Notes under the pieces: generated by a model
The model's database searches: none
What the model saw: only the letters and a program-made list of their open reading frames with translations
Told to the model about the DNA's origin: nothing
Made by a program: the position numbers and the translations under genes
In this document: positions 56,649 to 64,000 of the stretch, piece after piece
Layout: each line of letters opens with the position of its first letter
Numbering within the stretch: position 1 is the first letter of the stretch
NCBI GenBank assembly: GCA_034003625.1
Contig: JAVEYG010000001.1
Span: forward strand, 62,001 to 126,000
Source: GWE2-42-39 sp034003625
GTDB lineage: Bacteria; Bacteroidota; Bacteroidia; Bacteroidales; Prolixibacteraceae
DNA: 64,000 bases
Reading direction: 5' to 3'

Positions 56649-58240
56649 ATGAGTTGATAAATGACCCTAACAGGCAGGAAAAAGAAAGTTCCGGCAACAA
56701 AAAAGAATTGCCCCGGCGCACTGTGCTGAAAGCATTGGCCGGAGTGCCGGTGTTGGGATTGTTGGGTGCCGGCTTACTTGAAAAAAGAAGTTATGATCAT
56801 GCCAAAAGGAGCTCAATTATAAAAGAATTGGGATTGGATTCACTGGAATCTCCGGTTTCCGGTTATGGTACAGAGGGACCAAAGGGAGATATGGTCCGTG
56901 TGGGCTTTATCGGGTTTGGCACCCGTGCCATGCAACTGGCCAATGCCCTTGGGTTTATGCATCCAGGTGATGTGAAAACCCGGCAGCAGCGCAATACACT
57001 GGACAGCTGGCTGCAACAGGAATATCTGAATGTTGCCGTGACAGGGATTTGCGATGTTTTTGATTTGCACGCGGAAAATGGATTGGCTGTTGCCGCGAAT
57101 GACATTCGCCCCGGGGGAAAAGATGCCATGCGCTTTCCTGTAAAACGGTACCGTACCTACCAGGAAATGTTAGCCGACAAAGATATTGATGCTGTAATTA
57201 TCGCAACCCCCGACCATCATCATGCCCGGATGTCGATTGATGCGGCCAAAGCCGGAAAACATGTGTACTGCGAAAAAAGCCCCGCCCTACACGAAGAAGA
57301 ACTGAACGAATTGTACCATACCGTAAAAAACAGCGCCATTGTTTATCAATTAGGGCACCAGATTACTCAAAGCGTTGTTTTTCAGCAAGCCCGCGAAATT
57401 ATTAAAAAGGATATTCTGGGGAAAATTACATTAATCGAAACTACGTCCAACCGAAATACAGCCAATGGTGCATGGATCAGGCACCTGGATGCAAAGGGAA
57501 ACTCCAAACCGGGCGACGAAACCACCATCGACTGGAAACAATGGCTGGGGGAAACTCCCTATCAGCCATTCAGTACCGACCGGTTTTATAATTGGACCAA
57601 ATGGTTCGCTTATGACACCGGCATGATCGGGCAATTATTTACACATGAGTTCGATGCCGTAAACCAGTTGTTGCGGATTGGTATCCCCCGATCGGTGGTT
57701 TCTTCCGGAGGAATTTATTACTGGAAGGATAACCGTGAAATGCCCGATTCGTTGCATTGTGTTTTTGAATACCCCGATCGGGAATTGACCCTGCTGTACA
57801 GCGGTAACCTGGCTTCGGGCCGCAGCCGCGGAAGGGTGTTCATGGGGCACGACGCTTCGATGGAACTGGGAAATAATATCGTCATTCATGCCGACCGGGA
57901 TTCTACCCGTTATCAGCAGGCGATCAAATCAGGGCTGATCGAAACCGGTTCGCCAATGCTGACATACAATCCTGCGGCAGGACAGGTTGATGCAGTTACT
58001 TCGGCTTCCGAAAAATACTATGCTTCGCGCGGGTTGACCACCACAACCATAAATGGGCGCCCGGTTGATGTAACGCACCTGCACCTGCGCGAATGGCTAA
58101 ATTGTATCCGTAACGGGGGAACACCCAGCGCCAATATCGACAGGGCTTATGAAGAAGGCATCGCCTGTATTATGGCCCACCTTTCCTATGTTGAAAAACG
58201 AAGAGTGGAGTGGAACGTGTTAGAGAAAAAAATTAGTTAA
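56645..58240 (+). CDS. Tat-signal Gfo/Idh/MocA oxidoreductase (5), EKS variant
   Basis: 531 residues, about 90 more than its paralogues. The N-terminus has a long n-region, then PRRTVLKALAGVPVLGLLGAGLL; an additional 50-residue linker rich in charged residues may tether it to the membrane. VRVGFIGFGTRAMQL is the Rossmann start. HVYCEKSPALHEEE keeps the lysine but replaces the usual Pro by Ser. GQLFTHEFDAVNQLLRIG is the substrate-domain helix. Coupled to DoxX by an ATGA overlap, so a membrane-bound electron-transfer complex is plausible. Confidence 0.85.
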   Translation: MNELINDPNRQEKESSGNKKELPRRTVLKALAGVPVLGLLGAGLLEKRSYDHAKRSSIIKELGLDSLESPVSGYGTEGPKGDMVRVGFIGFGTRAMQLANALGFMHPGDVKTRQQRNTLDSWLQQEYLNVAVTGICDVFDLHAENGLAVAANDIRPGGKDAMRFPVKRYRTYQEMLADKDIDAVIIATPDHHHARMSIDAAKAGKHVYCEKSPALHEEELNELYHTVKNSAIVYQLGHQITQSVVFQQAREIIKKDILGKITLIETTSNRNTANGAWIRHLDAKGNSKPGDETTIDWKQWLGETPYQPFSTDRFYNWTKWFAYDTGMIGQLFTHEFDAVNQLLRIGIPRSVVSSGGIYYWKDNREMPDSLHCVFEYPDRELTLLYSGNLASGRSRGRVFMGHDASMELGNNIVIHADRDSTRYQQAIKSGLIETGSPMLTYNPAAGQVDAVTSASEKYYASRGLTTTTINGRPVDVTHLHLREWLNCIRNGGTPSANIDRAYEEGIACIMAHLSYVEKRRVEWNVLEKKIS

Positions 58241-58270
58241 AAGAGAATCAAAAGAAATTATATCAAAATC

Positions 58271-59620
58271 ATGGGAAATATAAAAAGTCAGACAGATGAA
58301 AAGCCGAAAAGAGATTGGACTACAATCATCTCGGTAGCAATTATCGGGGTAATGTTTTTTGTTTTTGGTTTTACCACCTGGATCAATGCAATTTTGATCC
58401 CCTATTTTAAAATTTCATGTGAATTGAACAATGTACAGTCTTTGTTGGTCGCTTTTGCTTTTTACATCGCTTATCTGGTGATGGCAGTTCCGGCAGCTCA
58501 TTTATTAGAAAAAGTTGGGTTCAAGAAGGGGATAATGATTGGCTTCTGTATTATGGCAGTGGGGGCACTCATTTTTGTACCCGCTGCATTGACCCGTACT
58601 TATGGAATATTCCTGGTCGGACTTTTTTCAATCGGAACAGGATTGGCCATCCTTCAACCGGCGGCAAATACGTATATTACGATGATAGGCTCGCACGAAA
58701 GCGCCGCGCAAAGAATGAGTATCATGGGGGTTTGTAACAAAACAGCCGGTATTATTGCCCCATTGTTACTGGCTGCTGCAATACTCAGGCCTACCGACTC
58801 GGAACTGTTTAGCCAGATACCGTTCATGGATGAAACTACTAAAAATGCAGTGCTGGATGAATTGATCCGCCGCGTTATTGTGCCATATTCTTTAACGGCA
58901 GTGGTACTTCTTCTTCTTGGGTTGATGATCCGGTATTCCATTCTACCTGAAATAGATACAAATAAAGAAAATGCAGAGGTAGCCACTGCAAATTCAAGCA
59001 AAACCAGTATACTTCAGTTTCCACATTTAATTTTGGGGGCTGTGGCAATATTCTTACACGTTGGTTCTCAGGTTACAGGCATCAATACGATAATCGGTTA
59101 TGCCCAGTCGCTGGGCCTTCCGCTGTCCGAAGCCAAAGTATTCCCTTCGTATATTTTAGGTATCACAATGTTTGGCTTTTTACTGGGAATTGTCCTGATC
59201 CCGAAATTTATTAAGCATCTCAAGGTGCTGCGAATCTGTACCACCTCGGCAACTGTACTGACCATTCTGTTTTTTATAGTGAAAGGTCAGGTGACTTTTT
59301 TAGGCCATACTACTAATCTTTCAATTTGGTTTCTTGTTATACTGGGACTTTCCAATTCATTGATGTGGTCGACAATATGGCCGCTTGCGCTGAATGGATT
59401 AGGACGGTTTACAAAAATGGGAGGTTCCATTCTGATTATGGGATTATGTGGCAGCGCCATCGTTCCGGTGATTTATGGATACTTTGCGGATCAAGCCAAT
59501 ACACATTTAGCATATTGGGTGCTGATGCCATGTTATATCTATTTGGTTTATTATGCTTTTTACGGATATCGTATAAAAAGCTGGACCCTGAAAAGTAAGC
59601 CGGTATTGAATGAACACTAA
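58271..59620 (+). CDS. Sugar MFS transporter, FucP/GluP/NagP-type
   Basis: 449 residues with twelve predicted helices. FFVFGFTTWINAILIPYFK at the first helix is the hallmark of the fucose/glucose-galactose/N-acetylglucosamine permease group (FGFxxxxNxxLxP). The second half starts near residue 245 after a soluble loop, with LFHVGSQVTG-type sequence ILHVGSQVTGINT. It would carry the sugar released in the periplasm across the inner membrane by proton symport. Position before nagA and nagB suggests an N-acetylated or modified amino sugar. Confidence 0.9.
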   Translation: MGNIKSQTDEKPKRDWTTIISVAIIGVMFFVFGFTTWINAILIPYFKISCELNNVQSLLVAFAFYIAYLVMAVPAAHLLEKVGFKKGIMIGFCIMAVGALIFVPAALTRTYGIFLVGLFSIGTGLAILQPAANTYITMIGSHESAAQRMSIMGVCNKTAGIIAPLLLAAAILRPTDSELFSQIPFMDETTKNAVLDELIRRVIVPYSLTAVVLLLLGLMIRYSILPEIDTNKENAEVATANSSKTSILQFPHLILGAVAIFLHVGSQVTGINTIIGYAQSLGLPLSEAKVFPSYILGITMFGFLLGIVLIPKFIKHLKVLRICTTSATVLTILFFIVKGQVTFLGHTTNLSIWFLVILGLSNSLMWSTIWPLALNGLGRFTKMGGSILIMGLCGSAIVPVIYGYFADQANTHLAYWVLMPCYIYLVYYAFYGYRIKSWTLKSKPVLNEH

Positions 59621-59629
59621 AAAAAAAAT

Positions 59630-60823
59630 ATGAACACTGAAAATAAACGATTAAAGATAATCAACGGAAAAATTATTACTCCATACCGGATTATTGAGAA
59701 CCATGATCTTTGGGTTGAAAATGGATACATTGTCGGGATTGAACCGGAAAAGAAACTCTTTGGCAGGGCACAAACGGTTGATGCAGAAGGAAGATACGTC
59801 GCTCCGGGCTTTATCGACATGCACACCCATGGGGCAGGAGGCCACGATTTTATGGATGGTACGCTGGAGGCATTTTTAGGCGCAACCGAAATGCACGCCC
59901 GTCACGGTACAACTTCGTTGGTACCAACTACCCTTACAAGTAGTATGGAGGAATTGAAACATACATTGTCGTTGTTTCGTGAAGCTTCAGAAAAAAACGA
60001 GAAGGGGGCCCAAATGTTGGGGTTGCACCTCGAAGGACCGTATTTCTCACTAAAACAATGTGGGGCACAAGATCCGAAATTTATTCATGATCCTGACCCT
60101 GCTGAATATGTCCCGATTGTTCAGGGTTCAAAAGATATTATCCGGTGGAGCGCTGCGCCTGAATTATCAGGTGCAATGGAGTTCGGACGGTTTATGGCAA
60201 GACATGGGATTTTACCTTCTATTGCCCATACCGATGCTATTTATGAAGAGGTTGCAGAGGCTTTTGAAAACGGGTTTACACATATCACGCACCTGTATTC
60301 AGCTATGTCGGGGGTCACCCGCCGCAATGCTTTTCGCTACGCAGGGGTGATCGAAAGTGCTTTCCTGATTGACGAAATGACGGTGGAAATCATTGCCGAC
60401 GGGGTTCATTTGCCAAAGAGCCTGCTTCAGCTGATTTATAAGATTAAAGGGGCCGATAAAATTGCATTGATAACCGATTCGATGAGAGCTGCCGGGATGC
60501 CCGAAGGGCCAAGTATACTGGGGAGCCTTACAGCCGGACAGGAAATTATTGTTGAAGACGGAGTTGCCAAATTGCTTGACCGTACTGCCTTTGCCGGAAG
60601 TGTGGCCACCGCCGACCGACTGGTACGAACAATGATCAATCTAGCCGGGATAAACCTTATTGAAGCCATCCGGATGATTACTTCCACTCCTGCCCGAATT
60701 TGCAGAATATCGGAACAGAAAGGCAGTATTGCTGCTGGCAAACAGGCCGACTTGGTGATTTTTGATGAGGAAATTAATGTAAAAACAACCATTGTTAAAG
60801 GAGAAATTATTTACTCTCAATGA
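59630..60823 (+). CDS. nagA: N-acetylglucosamine-6-phosphate deacetylase-like amidohydrolase
   Basis: 397 residues. PGFIDMHTHGAGGHDFMDG (metal His residues), GLHLEGPYFS (metal Glu), AHTDA, THLYSAMSG, ADGVHLP and LITDSMRAAGMPEG (catalytic Asp) are the NagA landmarks in the right order. The family norm THLFNAM is THLYSAM here. It would deacetylate a 6-phosphorylated N-acetyl amino sugar in the cytoplasm. No sugar kinase is seen in the window, so phosphorylation must occur elsewhere. Confidence 0.88.
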   Translation: MNTENKRLKIINGKIITPYRIIENHDLWVENGYIVGIEPEKKLFGRAQTVDAEGRYVAPGFIDMHTHGAGGHDFMDGTLEAFLGATEMHARHGTTSLVPTTLTSSMEELKHTLSLFREASEKNEKGAQMLGLHLEGPYFSLKQCGAQDPKFIHDPDPAEYVPIVQGSKDIIRWSAAPELSGAMEFGRFMARHGILPSIAHTDAIYEEVAEAFENGFTHITHLYSAMSGVTRRNAFRYAGVIESAFLIDEMTVEIIADGVHLPKSLLQLIYKIKGADKIALITDSMRAAGMPEGPSILGSLTAGQEIIVEDGVAKLLDRTAFAGSVATADRLVRTMINLAGINLIEAIRMITSTPARICRISEQKGSIAAGKQADLVIFDEEINVKTTIVKGEIIYSQ

Positions 60824-60996
60824 TATACACTGAAAATTATATCCATAGAAAGATTTCAAAAAAAGAGACGAAGTAAAAAGTATTGCCCGGCTACCTTCAG
60901 AATTTTCAAAATAAGGCGTAGTTCAGAACAAATATTTTTTACGTGTGAATTGTGCAGAATGAAAAAAATTGGAATTAAAAACTTAAATATTTTCGA

Positions 60997-61791
60997 GTGA
61001 AAAAAGAATTTTGTATTGACCAATTGCATGTATGTGCCTTTGACTCCCGTATGGAGATGGGTAAATATGCAGCACTGAAAGCCACAGCGGAAATTATTTC
61101 CATGCTTCGATCCAAAACAAACTTAAATATCATTTTCGCGGCAGCCCCTTCCCAGGATGAGTTTCTGAAAGAGCTGATCCGGCAACCGGAAATCGACTGG
61201 ACCCGGATTAATGCTTTCCACATGGACGAATATATCGGCCTGCCGGCAGATGCCCCTCAAAGTTTTGGGAATTATTTAAAGGTACGGGTTTTCGATAAGG
61301 TCCCGTTTCGCACTGTTAGTTATATCGGGGGAATAGGCCTTTCGCCGGAAGAAACATGCACCCGGTATGCAAACTTGCTGAACGAATTTCCGCCAGACAT
61401 CGTTTTTATGGGAATTGGAGAGAACGGGCATATCGCTTTTAATGATCCTCATGTGGCCGATTTTGACGATAAAGCAACGATAAAAATTGTTGACCTTGAT
61501 CTGGTTTGTCGCCAGCAACAAGTGAATGATGGCTGCTTCAGCAAATTGGGACAGGTACCCGAACAGGCGATCACCCTGACTATCCCGCTGCTGATGGGTG
61601 CATCACGTATCTTTTGTATTGTTCCGGGAAAAACAAAAGCACAGGCTGTTTTCAATACAATCAATAAGGATATAATTGAAGAGTACCCGTCGACAATTCT
61701 CAGAACACACCCGTCGGCTGATCTTTTTTTAGATAACGAAAGTTCGGTAATGGTGCGAAATAGTTTTGAGAAAAAGTCTTTGATTAATTGA
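60997..61791 (+). CDS. nagB: Glucosamine-6-phosphate deaminase-like protein
   Basis: 264 residues starting at GTG 60997; no in-frame ATG fits. FHMDEYIGLP and MGIGENGHIAFNDP are the core NagB active-site motifs (Asp and His). The N-terminal loop that normally reads TGSTP and binds phosphate is replaced here by AAAPSQDEF, so recognition of a 6-phosphate may differ. It follows nagA after 173 bp. Expected role: deamination and isomerisation of the deacetylated amino sugar to a ketose. Confidence 0.85.
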   Translation: MKKEFCIDQLHVCAFDSRMEMGKYAALKATAEIISMLRSKTNLNIIFAAAPSQDEFLKELIRQPEIDWTRINAFHMDEYIGLPADAPQSFGNYLKVRVFDKVPFRTVSYIGGIGLSPEETCTRYANLLNEFPPDIVFMGIGENGHIAFNDPHVADFDDKATIKIVDLDLVCRQQQVNDGCFSKLGQVPEQAITLTIPLLMGASRIFCIVPGKTKAQAVFNTINKDIIEEYPSTILRTHPSADLFLDNESSVMVRNSFEKKSLIN

Positions 61792-61810
61792 TTTTTATGT
61801 GTTGTATGAA

Positions 61811-62974
61811 ATGAAGATTATTCTTACAATAATAATTCAGATGTCCGTTTTTATGGCACTGAATGCTGCCGAACGCCCGGACCGTGTGATCCTTTTCATG
61901 ATTGACGGACTTCATTGGGAAGCGCCTCAGAAATTGGATATGCCATTCTTCAATTCCTTGGTACGGGAGGGGACATACGTACAAAAGTCATATATGATCA
62001 TCCCGCATCATCCGACTATCGGGGATTACAGCAAATTTAACAGCTGCTCTTTTCCCAACCCGATGCTCCATACCGGAAGTGTTTTTATGAAACCTGACAA
62101 CCGGATGGTACAGGAAGTGATTTCTCCCCAGAAACAAACGGCATTTGTAGTAAATGTTGCAGATTACCGCACGGTAAGCAGAGGGTTTACTACAAGCATA
62201 ATGGACCCGACCCTGAATGACGATCAGGTAGTGGAACAGTCGATCGCGTTGTTAAAAAACCAGGAACCGGTTTTTATCCGGATACACCTTCAGACCCCCG
62301 GGGTGCAGGGACGTGTCGGCGTGTATGGGAGCACTCCGGATAAACCTTATTACCGAAATATTTTTGGCAATGGTTCGCCTTATGCAAGTTCGGTCGAACA
62401 TGCCGATAAATTGCTCGGGGAACTGATTGGTTTCTTGAAAAAATCAGGAAAGTGGGAACGAACGGTATTGATTGTTACTTCGGATCATGGCCAAAGCAAA
62501 ATTGGCTGGCACCCCTTGTTTGATGAAGACAGCTGGACAACCCCTTTTATCATTACAGGGCCGGGCATTGCCAAAGGACGGGAATTACCCTACCTCGAAC
62601 ACACAGATATTGCTCCGACCATTGCCTGGATTTTAGGGGTAAACCCTCCCAATAACGACGGCGGTTGCGGAAAACCCGTAAAAGAACTGATGCAGCAATA
62701 CGATGCTACCGGTTATCATCCGTCCATGTACATTAAAACGATCAACCAGCAAATAAAAGAGTTCAATATATTGAAGTCCAGAATGATATTAGAAGCTGAG
62801 GATAACAGACATCTTTCCAATGTCATTGCTTCATTGGAAAACGAACTTCTGACCCCTGAACCATTTTATCATCAGGACCGCATTATGGATTGGCATAAAG
62901 CAGGTTCTGTTGAACATCTGATCGGTGCAAATGATAAAATATTGAAGCAAATGCGGGCCGATCTTTCAAAATAA
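61811..62974 (+). CDS. Secreted alkaline-phosphatase-superfamily phosphodiesterase
   Basis: 387 residues from the ATG at 61811 (MKIILTIIIQMSVFMALNAAE signal); a GTG 12 bp earlier is less likely. VILFMIDGLHWE, SFPNPMLHTG (Ser in place of the usual Thr nucleophile before FPN), TSDHGQSKIGWHP and EHTDIAPTIAWILGV are the metal- and active-site motifs of the type I phosphodiesterase/nucleotide pyrophosphatase (NPP) and sulfatase-related clan. The absence of CxPSR argues against a sulfatase. It would cleave phosphodiesters or phosphonates attached to the glycan. Confidence 0.8.
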   Translation: MKIILTIIIQMSVFMALNAAERPDRVILFMIDGLHWEAPQKLDMPFFNSLVREGTYVQKSYMIIPHHPTIGDYSKFNSCSFPNPMLHTGSVFMKPDNRMVQEVISPQKQTAFVVNVADYRTVSRGFTTSIMDPTLNDDQVVEQSIALLKNQEPVFIRIHLQTPGVQGRVGVYGSTPDKPYYRNIFGNGSPYASSVEHADKLLGELIGFLKKSGKWERTVLIVTSDHGQSKIGWHPLFDEDSWTTPFIITGPGIAKGRELPYLEHTDIAPTIAWILGVNPPNNDGGCGKPVKELMQQYDATGYHPSMYIKTINQQIKEFNILKSRMILEAEDNRHLSNVIASLENELLTPEPFYHQDRIMDWHKAGSVEHLIGANDKILKQMRADLSK

Positions 62975-63027
62975 TGGATGCTTTTTATTGTGTGACAAAT
63001 TTCTGTAAACTAATACCTGACACTATT

Positions 63028-64000
63028 ATGAAGAAAAATTTCCGGATGACAACAGGCATGATAATAGCCATTTTTCTTTTTTGGATTATTATATTGATTT
63101 CGACAAATACCAAATCCCAACCGGTAACCGGAGCTTTGATTAAACAACAATTATTTGAAAAAATGTTCGGTGACAAAGTACAGTTGGATACGGACATGGT
63201 ACAAAAGGTAAAAGCTGATATGCACGGGAAACGCCATTATGTGGATGTCGATGGGAATGGTAAACCCGAAGAAGTCTGGTTTATTGATACCGATCCCCGT
63301 CACCATGCCGATAAAAGGCCTATGCTGGTCCGTGTATATGATGAAGATGGTGATTTATCGGTCGGTAAAGAACCCGATCTGGACAGCGACTTGTATATTG
63401 CCGATTGGAATGCCGACGGGCTGGTCGATGCAGCAGTCGATTACAGGGATATGGACGGCGATCAGGATGTGGATGAGATGGAACTGTATTTTTATGGCAA
63501 GTTCGGAAAAGAAGAATGTTTGAGGATTTGGTGGGCCAGGGATGACGGCGACGATAATTTACTTTGGTACACGGTTAATTATCAATATTATCAGCGCCCA
63601 TGTCAAAACCTTTCCCACTTTGGGGGCGACGAAACATTCAATTATCTGTATTTAACGCAAACAGCCGATAAGATAATGCCCATTTTCGAGAACCCATTCC
63701 TGTTTTACGACCACGACAAAGACGGGGTCACCGAAGATGTTATCCGTATAGAGGGAGTGGGCGATACGCTTCATTACCTTCGCTGGAGTTTTGATGCCGA
63801 TAAAGACGCCACGATCGGTCAGCCGCGCGATTTCGATGTAACAATAGCAGCCTGTGGCCCCGGTTGGACCGAAGAAAAAAAGAGGGGGAGTGATTTCAAC
63901 CTTGTTGTCAATGAAGAAATTGGTGATATCCTGACTATTCGCGGGAAAAAAACTCTTCCGATATTGAAAAGGTCTGTCGCACCCGGTTTCCTGAATGATG
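63028..64000 (+). CDS. Secreted protein with Asp-rich Ca-binding-like repeats (partial at window end)
   Basis: Open from the ATG at 63028 to the window end (324 codons, no stop). An N-terminal membrane/signal segment (MIIAIFLFWIIILIS) is followed by Asp-rich loops: DVDGNGKPE, DWNADGLVDAAVD, DMDGDQDVDE and DHDKDGVTEDV. These resemble FG-GAP/EF-hand or dockerin-like Ca-binding loops. Similar loops occur in carbohydrate-active or surface proteins. Function unknown, and the C-terminal part lies outside the window. Last visible gene of PUL B. Confidence 0.7.
   Translation, partial: MKKNFRMTTGMIIAIFLFWIIILISTNTKSQPVTGALIKQQLFEKMFGDKVQLDTDMVQKVKADMHGKRHYVDVDGNGKPEEVWFIDTDPRHHADKRPMLVRVYDEDGDLSVGKEPDLDSDLYIADWNADGLVDAAVDYRDMDGDQDVDEMELYFYGKFGKEECLRIWWARDDGDDNLLWYTVNYQYYQRPCQNLSHFGGDETFNYLYLTQTADKIMPIFENPFLFYDHDKDGVTEDVIRIEGVGDTLHYLRWSFDADKDATIGQPRDFDVTIAACGPGWTEEKKRGSDFNLVVNEEIGDILTIRGKKTLPILKRSVAPGFLND

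Noticed and set aside
61811..62974. Reading this gene as a fifth-type sulfatase
   Set aside because: No C/S-x-P/A-S/A-R motif; the SFPN nucleophile segment fits NPP-type phosphodiesterases.

Overview
The window comes from a Bacteroidota genome. It has two SusC/SusD-type polysaccharide utilisation loci (PULs), a FecR/ECF-sigma pair, many lipoprotein signals with Cys right after the h-region, start codons without clear Shine-Dalgarno sequences, and a TAnnTTTG-type promoter element. The gene content would suit a Marinilabiliales/Prolixibacteraceae-like glycan degrader, but the family cannot be fixed from sequence alone. No tRNA, rRNA or CRISPR array was seen.

Layout. 1-170: tail of a thioredoxin-fold protein. 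171-1237: gene-poor DNA with several inverted repeats and a 21-bp periodic repeat. 1238-2847: a conserved hypothetical gene abutting an orphan istB and one end of an IS21-family element. 3368-21032 (minus strand): PUL A, with ECF sigma, FecR, SusC carrying an STN domain, SusD, a propeller glycosidase-like lipoprotein, four Cys-type sulfatases, one PhoD-like phosphatase and two calcineurin-fold proteins, one of them apparently dead. It looks more AT-rich than the rest. 21082-28919: miscellaneous genes (fused FAD/Fe-S dehydrogenase, SGNH plus alpha/beta hydrolase fusion, YccF, MATE, a GH127-like remnant). 29178-64000 (plus strand): a LacI regulator, then PUL B, over 33 kb of closely spaced genes that runs off the end.

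How the genes fit together. PUL A looks built for a sulfated and probably phosphorylated glycan: SusCD imports it, sulfatases and phosphoesterases strip it, and the sigma/anti-sigma pair senses it through SusC. PUL B is more unusual. Its core is a set of proteins with twin-arginine signals: four or five Gfo/Idh/MocA oxidoreductases, two DegT/DnrJ/EryC1/StrS-type PLP aminotransferases and a large putative glycosidase. Alongside are a DUF1080 (3-keto-glycoside hydrolase family) protein, two ceramidase-like amidohydrolases, an esterase, an alpha-barrel lipoprotein, a propeller lipoprotein, a DoxX membrane protein translationally coupled to a Gfo/Idh protein, a sugar MFS permease, NagA and a divergent NagB. 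I infer a periplasmic oxidise / (de)aminate / eliminate route for an amino-sugar glycan, feeding a NagA/NagB-type cytoplasmic pathway. The exported aminotransferases are the part I do not recognise from any described glycan pathway.
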